Positions 56,825 through 64,000 of a DNA stretch of 64,000 nt are shown piece by piece (position 1 is the first letter of the stretch; each line of letters starts with the position of its first letter). Source of the stretch: Microcaldota archaeon (GTDB lineage Archaea > Micrarchaeota > Micrarchaeia > Micrarchaeales > Micrarchaeaceae); the NCBI GenBank assembly GCA_028866775.1, contig JAGWHK010000002.1, positions 160,264-224,263 of the forward strand, written 5' to 3'. The notes under the pieces were generated by a model. It searched no databases. It saw only the letters and a list, made by a program, of their open reading frames with translations, and had not been told where the DNA came from. The translations under genes and the position numbers were made by a program.

Positions 56825-58381
56825 ATGGCCATTGAAGCAGGAAATAAGAAAGCGCGGTTTGATTTCTACCTAGCCGTCATATTGGTCTGTTCGGTGCTGT
56901 TTACGGCATATTGGACCGCCTTCACGCTATACAAATACATCGGGTTCAGAAACTCCTTCTACGACCTAGGACAGGAGACATACTTTATGTATGTCCATCT
57001 TCACTACCCAGGCCTTATTGGGGGATTGCAGTTCCTGGTGTTCTCGAACCACATCTCTCCGTTCAAGCTGCTTCTCCTGCCGGTATTTGCGCTCTACCAG
57101 AGCCCAATGGCGCTGGTCCTCCTCCAGGACGTGGCGCTGGCCCTCTGCGCAGTGGTCGCATACATGATAGGCAGGGATGTCGTGAAGAGCAGATTTGTGG
57201 GTCTTGCACTGGGGCTCGCATTCCTGGTCAGCCCAGGGGTCAGGGGGATCGCATACTTCGATGCACATGTGGAGGCGTTCATACCCCTCTTCTTCCTTCT
57301 CTCTTTCTATTTCTACATGAGGGAGAGGAGGATATGCTTCCTTGCGAGCTATATCGCAATGATATCCACCATAGAGACCGCTCCATTTGTAGGGATTTCG
57401 CTGCTTCTTGGCCTTCTCTTCTATGAGTTGGTGCATGAAAGGGCTGGACGCAGGGCAGACATTTCAAGGAGGAATCGGAGGCTGAAGCTTCTCCTGGCCG
57501 CATTCCTGATAAGCGTGGCATTCATCGCATTCTACTACTATGTCATCAATGCACTTCTGTCATCCTACAGCATGGGAGGATACAGTGGCATGCCGCCGTT
57601 CCTCAAGGTTGTGAACTTCCTGTCGATACAGACGCAGTCGCTGGGCAACATTTCAGGGGTTGCCTTCAACAGATCGGCTCTTCCGGTACTGGTCTGGTGG
57701 GGTATCCTGATTCTGTTCTTCGGGTTCGGGCTGACGGGTTTCAGAAACATCGTACTTACCGGGATTCTGATCTCGCCATGGGTCCTTGAGCTTATAGTGA
57801 TCCACAACACTGATTTCGCGGCGCTCATTGGATATTACTACTCCTACTCCTTGGGCGGGGCCCTTGCCGCTGCGGCGCTCGGCTTCATGATAATCATGGG
57901 AAAGAGAGGGTCCAAGGACAGGAACAGATTGATCGGCATCCTGGCCGCAGTGACTATTGTGCTGTCGGTGTTCCTCTCCCTGGGCTTCCTGTTTGAGCCT
58001 TACTACTTCCAGCACTTCGTTCCATCAAATTGGACTGTGGTGTCGAATTACTCACAGGTCGAGGGCTTTCTTATGACTATACCGCCCAACTCTAGCGTGA
58101 TGGCGCAGCCATCGATAGCCGCCCACCTTTACTGGATAAAATACATAGAGCTGCCGCCCAACGAGACAGTCTGGGGATTCACACAGACTGGGTTCTCGTA
58201 TAACATCGATAATATAACATCCTTCTACAGGACGCCTGATTACATAGTGATCAACAGGAACCTATCAGATTTCAATAGGCTCAGCGGGCCCGAATTCCAG
58301 GTAGACGAATATATGGGAAACAATTACACAGAGGCCCTTTTGTCTGGGGGATTCAGGGTATATAAAAGAGTTGTTAGATGA
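56825..58381 (+). CDS. DUF2079 membrane protein, probable GT-C glycosyltransferase, copy 2
   Basis: 518 residues from ATG at 56825 (GCAGGA ahead); ATG at 56795 would add ten residues. About eleven hydrophobic helices. First outer loop FRNSFYDLGQETYFMYVHLH has the Asp-Leu-Gly typical of the family, and AYFDAHVEAFIPLFFLLSFY the DxHxE. The C-terminus is an outer soluble part with NYSQVEGFLMTIPPNSSVMA. Similar in layout to 50918-52483. Probable sugar transfer to a surface glycan or S-layer glycoprotein. Confidence 0.82.
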   Translation: MAIEAGNKKARFDFYLAVILVCSVLFTAYWTAFTLYKYIGFRNSFYDLGQETYFMYVHLHYPGLIGGLQFLVFSNHISPFKLLLLPVFALYQSPMALVLLQDVALALCAVVAYMIGRDVVKSRFVGLALGLAFLVSPGVRGIAYFDAHVEAFIPLFFLLSFYFYMRERRICFLASYIAMISTIETAPFVGISLLLGLLFYELVHERAGRRADISRRNRRLKLLLAAFLISVAFIAFYYYVINALLSSYSMGGYSGMPPFLKVVNFLSIQTQSLGNISGVAFNRSALPVLVWWGILILFFGFGLTGFRNIVLTGILISPWVLELIVIHNTDFAALIGYYYSYSLGGALAAAALGFMIIMGKRGSKDRNRLIGILAAVTIVLSVFLSLGFLFEPYYFQHFVPSNWTVVSNYSQVEGFLMTIPPNSSVMAQPSIAAHLYWIKYIELPPNETVWGFTQTGFSYNIDNITSFYRTPDYIVINRNLSDFNRLSGPEFQVDEYMGNNYTEALLSGGFRVYKRVVR

Positions 58382-58493
58382 CTGTAGTATTAGCACGCTT
58401 TTTCTATTATCTTAAGCATTTTCCAACTGGCACTGGGTGTCATTGCTGGTAAGTGATTTAAGTTTTCTGAACCAATCTAATGCGATTCCTGTG

Positions 58494-59414
58494 ATGGTGA
58501 GAAGAAGATCTGAGAGGGTGGCGCGCGCCGGCGCAGTCAAATACTGCATACTAACAGTCGCAATTGCCCTGATAGCGGCATTCTTGTTCGCCCAGTTTGG
58601 AGCCTTCGTGCATGTCAACGTAAATCCCGAGTATGTGCCTTCTGAGCACAGGGTCTGCAGCATATATCGCCCAGGAGGCCCGGGCACTACTTCAAACCTT
58701 TCGTTCATAGGCAACTGTAGCGATGACTTGTGGTTCGAATCTGCTGCTAGCGCGAGCATAAACCACATAGGCACCGTCACAATTGGGAATCAGGTGCTGT
58801 CTAAGGTCGGTTCTTTTACTGTGACAGAGTGGACCTTCATCGAACCTCAGGGATCTAACGTTAATATACTTGCCTCGCTGCTCAACGAGACCATCTACAG
58901 CTATTCGACCCCTGGGGTAAGGGGTTACGAGCTGGCTTCAGGTTATCCGCCTTATAATCTCACTATAGATTATCTGCCGTTCTACCACCAATCTATATTG
59001 GTGGGCTGGCGCTCCAGAAGCGGAACGACTTATATACACTCAGAAGGCTGCAACATGACTGGTGCGACGTTCGTGGTGATCAGCTACAATGAATCTGATA
59101 GGTACCTAAAGGTTTGGAGGAATGGAGAGGAATGCGGTAGTGTTATCTTGAAGGGGGTGGGGAACTTATCCTCCGGCCTATCGCTCTATGCTAACTATGA
59201 GATTGCAAATCTCCAGTTGTACAATACCTCACTGCCTGAGGCCGAGATAATGGACATTTACAGAAATGGGATATATGCGACCCCTTCACTGAGCAAGAAC
59301 CTTATGGGATGGTGGCCACTGGATGGGAACTCCAGTGACCATTCGGGCAATAACAACATTCTGGAGCTGAACGGTATAGTCTACAATGGGATATCTGTGT
59401 TTCCAGCCAATTGA
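58494..59414 (+). CDS. Membrane-anchored LamG/concanavalin-fold protein
   Basis: 306 residues from ATG at 58494. A single N-terminal helix (KYCILTVAIALIAAFLFAQF) anchors an outer domain. The C-terminal LMGWWPLDGNSSDHSGNNNI is the opening strand of a LamG/concanavalin-like jelly roll, and ASASINHIGTVTIGNQ with FTVTEWTFIEP resembles its earlier strands. At least eight Asn-x-Ser/Thr sequons suggest it is N-glycosylated. It precedes the large GT-C-like gene by 13 bases. Carbohydrate binding is plausible but not shown. Confidence 0.75.
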   Translation: MVRRRSERVARAGAVKYCILTVAIALIAAFLFAQFGAFVHVNVNPEYVPSEHRVCSIYRPGGPGTTSNLSFIGNCSDDLWFESAASASINHIGTVTIGNQVLSKVGSFTVTEWTFIEPQGSNVNILASLLNETIYSYSTPGVRGYELASGYPPYNLTIDYLPFYHQSILVGWRSRSGTTYIHSEGCNMTGATFVVISYNESDRYLKVWRNGEECGSVILKGVGNLSSGLSLYANYEIANLQLYNTSLPEAEIMDIYRNGIYATPSLSKNLMGWWPLDGNSSDHSGNNNILELNGIVYNGISVFPAN

Positions 59415-59427
59415 GTATGGTGCCTGC

Positions 59428-61662
59428 TTGAACCAGAAATGCAAGGAAAATTATGCGGTTCCTTACAAGACGTGCGTCGCGCTATTTGCGATCTACCTCT
59501 TTATAGCCCTGGCCATGTATGCTAGGATAACCTTGGACTCGACTCATGTGGCAAATGCCTTTCCATTTGCCTTGGCTGACCTGTACCAAAACATGTGGAA
59601 TCTATGGTGGGTGAAGCATGCATTAATAGTTCACACTAGTATCTTCCATACGAACCTGCTCTTCTGGCCGCTCGGAACCAACCTTGTCTACCAGGTGATG
59701 TCACCGATAGCTGGTGTTGTGTCAATCCCTTTCCAGGCTTTCGGACTCACATTCGCGATCAATGCACTATTCTTCCTTGGGTTTGCACTCTCAGGCGCCA
59801 CGATGTTCGTGCTTGCTGAGTATTTGACCAGGAACCGTTATGCTGCCTTCCTCGCTGGATTGTTTTTTACGTTCAGCGCGTTTCATATGGCCCTTGCACC
59901 ATCGCATCCGAACCTGATGAATATAGAATGGGTCCCCATGTTTGTCTATTTCACCCTGAAGATTGCCAACGAGCGCAATGGTTGGTACCGCAATGCTGTG
60001 GGACTGGGGATCTCTTTTGTCCTAATTTCTTTTATGGGAGACTTTGAGCAGTCGGTGATGTCGGTCTTGCTGTTTTTACTAATCGTAGCATTCTTCGCAT
60101 CCAGGGATGAGACACGCGGAATTATTGCAAGCAGGAGGTTTGCAGCCGCGATATTGGTGTCGGCCGTGGTGGCATTCTTATTTGGGATATGGGGATTTAT
60201 TCCACTTTTAAAGTCCCTTACTACCTTAGGATTGGGCCAGGCCAATGTGCTGAACACAGAGGCATTCAATATAGGGTTAGGCGAAAATGTATTCTCCTTC
60301 TTTATGCCCCCATTCTTCAGCGTACTATCAATCAGTTTCCTACACCATTACTGGGCTTACAGGCCTGTAAGTACAGAGACGGTCCCATATGTGGGCTATA
60401 CCGTGCTGTTACTAGCCGCATACGCACTTTATAGGGGGAAATGGAGAAGGGAAGCTTTGTTATGGATTGCAATCGCAGTGATATTTGCTTTGATGGCCCT
60501 AGGCCCGGTTGTGAAGTTAGGTGCCCTCACGACAAAAATACCGACCCTGTATGCACTTTATCGCTTAGTTCCTGTGATTAACATTGTCAGGGAGCCGGGC
60601 AGATTCGACCTTATCGTGACGATTGCAGCGGCAATCCTGGCTGCTATGGGAGCATCCCTAATCCTGGAGAGGTACAAATCGCGGTCCAAGAAGGCTGCGG
60701 TGACCGTAGCGCTAGCTATATTGTTCTTGATCGAGTGCAATAGCTTCATTATTGGAAGACCGAACCCGTATCAACCCGCTGTAAGTGTGCAGCCAGTTCC
60801 AGAATTCTATTATTACCTGCACAACATGAGCGGCAATTTTTCTGTGATTGAAATCCCCTCGATCCCCGATTGGTCGACTTATCCAGGGCTAGCGACATAT
60901 TACACATCGATAACCGGGAAGCCGCTCGTAGGAGGTTATGTAAGCAGGAGAAATGCGTCTGATGTAGGTGCCATTCTCAGTGTACCGCTTGCCGTTGCCG
61001 ACATAAATTCTGTTACTGGTTGGCTCTCGTATCCGTCACCGATAAATGAGAACCTTACCAATCAAACGCTGCTATCCCTATATAGGTACAATACTTCGTT
61101 CGTTATTGTTATGAAGGATGCATACAATGGAAATTCCCTAAGAGTGCTTGGGGCTTACCTGAATAGGACATTTGGTGAGCCTGTCTATGCTGGGGCTAAT
61201 GTGGTGGCGTATAATGTGGTGGGCATAGCGGCACGTTCTGCATACAAGAGCTTCGTTGCTTATTACCAGTACGGAAACATGAGCGAGGTTTCATGGCCGT
61301 ATCATGGCAACGTTCGGAATTACTGGCTGTTCAACAATGTGATGGAACTGACTGTGTACGCACCTAACAGCAGTGCCCATTCCAATACCCCCGTAATGGG
61401 GATGCCTACAGAGATGTCGTTCAACGCGATAGCTGTAGGTACAAATGTAAACGACACGATAAGCAACACAACGCTGCATGTTTCTGCAATTGGTGATGGT
61501 AGTAGGTCGTACGCGGATGTAGTGTTGAAGCGGCAGCCGCACAATTACTCGGTATATATGAATCTTACTCCAGGGCCGTCAGGGAATAAGGTGGTGCTCG
61601 AAGTGGACAACGGCATAATAGGAATTGCAAACATAACATTTTCAAGTGTAAAAGCTGGATAG
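59428..61662 (+). CDS. Large multi-pass membrane protein, GT-C/YfhO-like
   Basis: 744 residues from TTG at 59428, six bases after GGTG; an ATG at 59386 would overlap the LamG gene. About twelve helices in residues 15-420, then an outer domain of about 320 residues rich in Asn sequons. The first outer loop FALADLYQNMWNLWWVKHAL carries Asp where GT-C enzymes have a catalytic acid, and IVREPGRFDLIVTIAAAILA matches the YfhO/DUF6044-like family. Likely a glycosyltransferase or glycan-modifying enzyme working with the two genes before it. Confidence 0.78.
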   Translation: MNQKCKENYAVPYKTCVALFAIYLFIALAMYARITLDSTHVANAFPFALADLYQNMWNLWWVKHALIVHTSIFHTNLLFWPLGTNLVYQVMSPIAGVVSIPFQAFGLTFAINALFFLGFALSGATMFVLAEYLTRNRYAAFLAGLFFTFSAFHMALAPSHPNLMNIEWVPMFVYFTLKIANERNGWYRNAVGLGISFVLISFMGDFEQSVMSVLLFLLIVAFFASRDETRGIIASRRFAAAILVSAVVAFLFGIWGFIPLLKSLTTLGLGQANVLNTEAFNIGLGENVFSFFMPPFFSVLSISFLHHYWAYRPVSTETVPYVGYTVLLLAAYALYRGKWRREALLWIAIAVIFALMALGPVVKLGALTTKIPTLYALYRLVPVINIVREPGRFDLIVTIAAAILAAMGASLILERYKSRSKKAAVTVALAILFLIECNSFIIGRPNPYQPAVSVQPVPEFYYYLHNMSGNFSVIEIPSIPDWSTYPGLATYYTSITGKPLVGGYVSRRNASDVGAILSVPLAVADINSVTGWLSYPSPINENLTNQTLLSLYRYNTSFVIVMKDAYNGNSLRVLGAYLNRTFGEPVYAGANVVAYNVVGIAARSAYKSFVAYYQYGNMSEVSWPYHGNVRNYWLFNNVMELTVYAPNSSAHSNTPVMGMPTEMSFNAIAVGTNVNDTISNTTLHVSAIGDGSRSYADVVLKRQPHNYSVYMNLTPGPSGNKVVLEVDNGIIGIANITFSSVKAG

Positions 61663-61687
61663 GTAGGGCGGGGTAAGGGATAGGAGA

Positions 61688-62218
61688 TCAGGTTACTACC
61701 AAGTTCAGAGTTGCCACCTTTGATACCAGAATCGGCGTCGAGGAACCATAAGCCGGAATAGCCCCATTGTCGTATGTAATCCATATTGTGGCACTGAAGC
61801 TAGATCCTATTTTGCCGCTGTAGGTGGACACTGCAGAGGTGTAGCACGGTATTCCATAGAGGGATATCTTCTGCCCTGAATTTATCGCGTTGCTCGATGC
61901 CCCGAAGGTCTTGATATCCTTATAGGTCAGCAGCTGTGGGTTCGTGACGGGGTTTGTCGAGGTTGTACATGCCAGTTTCACGTCAAAATATGGGGATCCT
62001 GAGTTCTCGGCAAGGCTGAGCGACAGGGTGTTTGTGACGCCGAAGACCGGGTTCTGACAGTAATATGGGTGCTGGGAAAAACAGGCCTGCTGTGCAGTGG
62101 TGCCCAAGCTGAATACGCCGTAGAGTATGAGTACTGCAAGGGCGATGCCGACCAGAGCGACTGCCCATCCATATGTCATTATGTATTCCATCGCGCTCTG
62201 GGCTTTGGACTTGTCCAT
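61688..62218 (-). CDS. Type IV pilin/archaellin-like protein with class III signal peptide
   Basis: 176 residues from ATG at 62218. The N-terminus MDKSKAQSAMEYIMTYGWAV, followed by a hydrophobic helix (ALVGIALAVLILYGVFSLG), is the class III signal region cleaved by an FlaK/PibD-type peptidase and is the form widespread in DPANN archaea. Mature part has four Cys (ACFSQHPYYC, LACTTS, IPCYTS) that may form two disulfides. Single gene with its own TATA (62241-62250), no pilus ATPase nearby. Likely a surface filament or adhesin. Confidence 0.88.
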   Translation of the reverse strand: MDKSKAQSAMEYIMTYGWAVALVGIALAVLILYGVFSLGTTAQQACFSQHPYYCQNPVFGVTNTLSLSLAENSGSPYFDVKLACTTSTNPVTNPQLLTYKDIKTFGASSNAINSGQKISLYGIPCYTSAVSTYSGKIGSSFSATIWITYDNGAIPAYGSSTPILVSKVATLNLVVT

Positions 62219-62240
62219 TGTTCTTTTCACACCATTAAAT

Positions 62241-62250
62241 GTTTAAATAC
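62241..62250 (-). promoter_or_regulatory. TATA box for the pilin gene
   Basis: On the minus strand GTATTTAAAC, with transcription expected near 62222, four bases before the ATG at 62218. The GTG at 62230 would lie upstream of it. Confidence 0.5.
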
Positions 62251-62268
62251 CTATATGGCCCCTGTTGG

Positions 62269-63585
62269 TTATCTGCTCGTCACCCTCTCGATCTTAGAGT
62301 ACCTCTTTATCGCTTTGGAGACAGACAGCTCCACCTCGTTGGGGCTCTTTCGGGAGCGCGCTATTCCGAGCTCTAGTGCTGATTCTGCTACAGCAGCCGC
62401 GACCTTTGGCGCTAGGCCTAGTACTGTATTCTTCCCTATGGGGTCGGCTATTATCCTGTCGCGCCTCATGCCCCTTGCAGAGAACCTTGCGATCGCCTCG
62501 GCTGACCTTACAAGCATGAGGCCGTCAACTCTGCTGGCCCTGGACTCTATGAGTCCTGCCATTATGCCGGGAAATGCAAGCAGATTGTTCACCTGGTTGG
62601 GCCTGTCGCTTCGTCCGGTTGCTGCTATGAATGCGCCGGCGCTGAGCATCTCCTGATAGTCCATCTCCGGGTAGGGATTTGCAAGCGAGAAAGCTACCGG
62701 CTTCTTGGCCATCGATCTTATCATAGCTGCTGTGAACGCTCCTTCAACCGACGCGCCTATCAGAACGTCAGCGCCTTTGACCGCATCCGACAGGGTCCCC
62801 TTCATCATTTCCCGATTTGTAGCAGCGGCTATCCTAACCTTCCACAGGTTCATGTTGACAGCCCTTCCTTTGTATAGGATGCCGCTTGTGTCGCAAAGGC
62901 ATATTCTTTCCGCGCCGGCCTTCACGAGGAGCTCTGCTATCCCGATTCCAGCTGCACCAGCCCCGTTGACCACTATTCTTGCGCTCCTTAATTTCTTTCC
63001 GGCGAGCTTGAGCGCATTTGTCAGGGCCGCAAGAGTGACGACCGCAACGCCATTCCTGTCGTCGTGGAATATTGGTATGCCCATCTCCTTGGATAGGCGC
63101 TCCACTATGTTCAGGCACTTTGGGGTCTCTATGTCCTCTATGTTCATAGCGGCGAAGTTAGGTTCCAGGGCCTTCGCAATCCTTAGTATCTGGGCCTCAT
63201 CTTTGGTATCTAGGCAGACAGGAATAGCATCGACGCCTCCTAGCTTCTTGAGCAGGAGCGCCTTGCCCTCCATGACAGGCATGCCTGCCTCAGGCCCGAT
63301 GTCACCAAGTCCGAGTATTCTGGTTCCGTCTGTCAGTATCGCTGCCATCCTTCCCTTCATGGTGTAGTCATAGGCCTTCGCCCTGTCCTTGTTTATCGCG
63401 AGCGAGACCTGCGCAACGCCGGGGGTGTAGTACTCGGAAAGCTCTTCCTTCGTTCTCATGGAGACGCTGCCGACTACCTCAATCTTACCCTTTCTCTTGG
63501 CATGCATCTCCAGTGCGCGTTTGCCATCCGGCATAGCAACCTTAGAGGCGCCAAAGTTATTAAGCCTGATTATACTCCTCTCCAC
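62269..63585 (-). CDS. maeB: NAD(P)-dependent malic enzyme
   Basis: 438 residues, GTG start. Oxidative decarboxylation of malate to pyruvate, linking C4 acids to pyruvate. SEYYTPGVAQVSLAINKDRA has the catalytic Tyr, GRMAAILTDGTRILGLGDIG and GPEAGMPVMEGKALLLKKLG the Lys, and ARIVVNGAGAAGIGIAELLV the NAD(P) site. The metal site reads IFHDDRNGVAVVTLAALTNA, where most enzymes have HDDQHGTA. No phosphotransacetylase domain, so it is the short type. Probably the main C3/C4 node in this reduced genome. Confidence 0.93.
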   Translation of the reverse strand: MERSIIRLNNFGASKVAMPDGKRALEMHAKRKGKIEVVGSVSMRTKEELSEYYTPGVAQVSLAINKDRAKAYDYTMKGRMAAILTDGTRILGLGDIGPEAGMPVMEGKALLLKKLGGVDAIPVCLDTKDEAQILRIAKALEPNFAAMNIEDIETPKCLNIVERLSKEMGIPIFHDDRNGVAVVTLAALTNALKLAGKKLRSARIVVNGAGAAGIGIAELLVKAGAERICLCDTSGILYKGRAVNMNLWKVRIAAATNREMMKGTLSDAVKGADVLIGASVEGAFTAAMIRSMAKKPVAFSLANPYPEMDYQEMLSAGAFIAATGRSDRPNQVNNLLAFPGIMAGLIESRASRVDGLMLVRSAEAIARFSARGMRRDRIIADPIGKNTVLGLAPKVAAAVAESALELGIARSRKSPNEVELSVSKAIKRYSKIERVTSR

Positions 63586-63590
63586 CAGAT

Positions 63591-64000
63591 TCAGGTTCTA
63601 AGGCTATGCATCGGGTGTGCGATGAGCCTAAAGGTCAAGCCGCTCTTTGTATCCATGAAGCTCAGATTCCCTGCATATCTTAGTCCATAGTGGTGCTGCA
63701 TCCGCACCGCCTCCACCATTATGTTCACCGAGTCGCCACCCTTGATAAGCTCGCCAAGAGTAGGTATCCTGCCCTTGTCTATGTGGTCGACTTTCTTGTC
63801 GTCGTCAAGTAGGATGAAGCCCAGTGTGTTGTACCCATCGAGCGCGGGGCACAATTTGATTTCGTATCCGATCCATCTTCCATGCACGCTTTTGTATGCA
63901 TCGTTCATGAGGGATTCCGTTCTCGATTTGAGGTCCTGGAACTGCGGCCCTGTCAGTCCAGTTCTTAGAAGCACGTGAAGAGTCGGGCCAATCGTGATGG
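63591..64000 (-). CDS. Hypothetical protein, N-terminus cut by window end
   Basis: At least 136 residues, with the frame open to base 64000 and no upstream stop, so the gene runs on. Visible start is TIGPTLHVLLRTGLTGPQFQ, then DAYKSVHGRWIGYEIKLCPA and LDGYNTLGFILLDDDKKVDH. The GTG at 63974 could be internal. I cannot assign a family. It precedes malic enzyme by five bases and is in the same direction, so the two may be one operon. Confidence 0.55.
   Translation of the reverse strand, partial: ITIGPTLHVLLRTGLTGPQFQDLKSRTESLMNDAYKSVHGRWIGYEIKLCPALDGYNTLGFILLDDDKKVDHIDKGRIPTLGELIKGGDSVNIMVEAVRMQHHYGLRYAGNLSFMDTKSGLTFRLIAHPMHSLRT

Noticed and set aside
58285-58295. Ten-base match to the 3' end of tRNA-Lys as a possible attachment site
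   Set aside because: AGCGGGCCCG is too short, lies inside the DUF2079 gene in frame, and the match does not extend.

Overview
The window comes from an archaeal chromosome. Evidence for archaea: a spc-type ribosomal protein operon with the archaeal extras S4e, L32e and L19e; RNase P subunit Rpp29; RNA polymerase subunit L; exosome subunit Csl4; EF-2; a small primase subunit; Pth2; CDP-archaeol synthase; archaeal-type signal peptidase; a class III (archaellin/pilin-type) signal peptide; TATA boxes; and 16S rRNA ending in AUCACCUC, which matches the GGTGA-type Shine-Dalgarno sites seen throughout. The pilin signature (AQSAMEYIMTYGWA), the compact layout, a solitary 16S gene and a short bacterial-looking AlaRS suggest a DPANN archaeon, probably Micrarchaeota-like. 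That placement is inference.

Layout. 1-1,042: two AT-rich V4R-like genes, one cut by the window edge. 1,093-9,978: lipid and nuclease genes (CarS, Cas4/RecB-like nuclease, DedA), AlaRS, a 2H phosphoesterase, SMC and signal peptidase. 10,725-14,443: L30e-S12-S7-EF-2 operon. 14,501: aspartate carbamoyltransferase. 15,509-22,063: complete SUF iron-sulfur assembly operon (SufB with an intein, SufD, an HTH regulator, SufC, SufS, SufU). 22,058-25,247: an unknown protein, AlaX, tRNA-Arg, two tandem HAD phosphatases and a ribbon-helix-helix regulator with a tandem operator-like repeat. 25,443-26,411: PRC-barrel protein and RNase HII. 26,408-35,118 (minus strand): DUF99, RpoL, Csl4, S5, L18, L19e, L32e, L6, S8, S14, L5, S4e, L24, L14, S17, Rpp29, a small unknown protein and a DUF373 membrane protein. 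35,226-39,345: sugar nucleotidyltransferase, primase, Pth2, branched-chain aminotransferase, Nudix. 39,404-52,483: a cell-surface glycan locus (flippase, methyltransferases, NAD-dependent sugar enzymes, five glycosyltransferases, a DUF2079 membrane protein), most of it between tRNA-Ser and tRNA-Lys. 52,637-54,907: a DMT-type transporter, a degenerate LAGLIDADG-fold protein and a hydrolase. 55,047-56,532: 16S rRNA with its processing stem. 56,825-63,585: a second membrane glycan module (DUF2079, LamG protein, large GT-C-like protein), a pilin and malic enzyme, then a gene cut by the window end.

No stretch over 300 bases lacks a gene. The longest gaps are the 16S leader region (56,533-56,824), which holds the processing stem and two TATA boxes, and 25,213-25,442, which holds the operator repeats and two TATA boxes. 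I saw no CRISPR array, insertion sequence or transposase.

The points most worth following up are: a His in place of the near-invariant P-loop Asp of EF-2; the SufB intein placed exactly before a functional Cys; the RHH regulator with tandem operator repeats in front of two HAD phosphatases instead of a toxin; the bacterial-type truncated AlaRS; the tiny intron in tRNA-Ser; and the domesticated LAGLIDADG-like protein.
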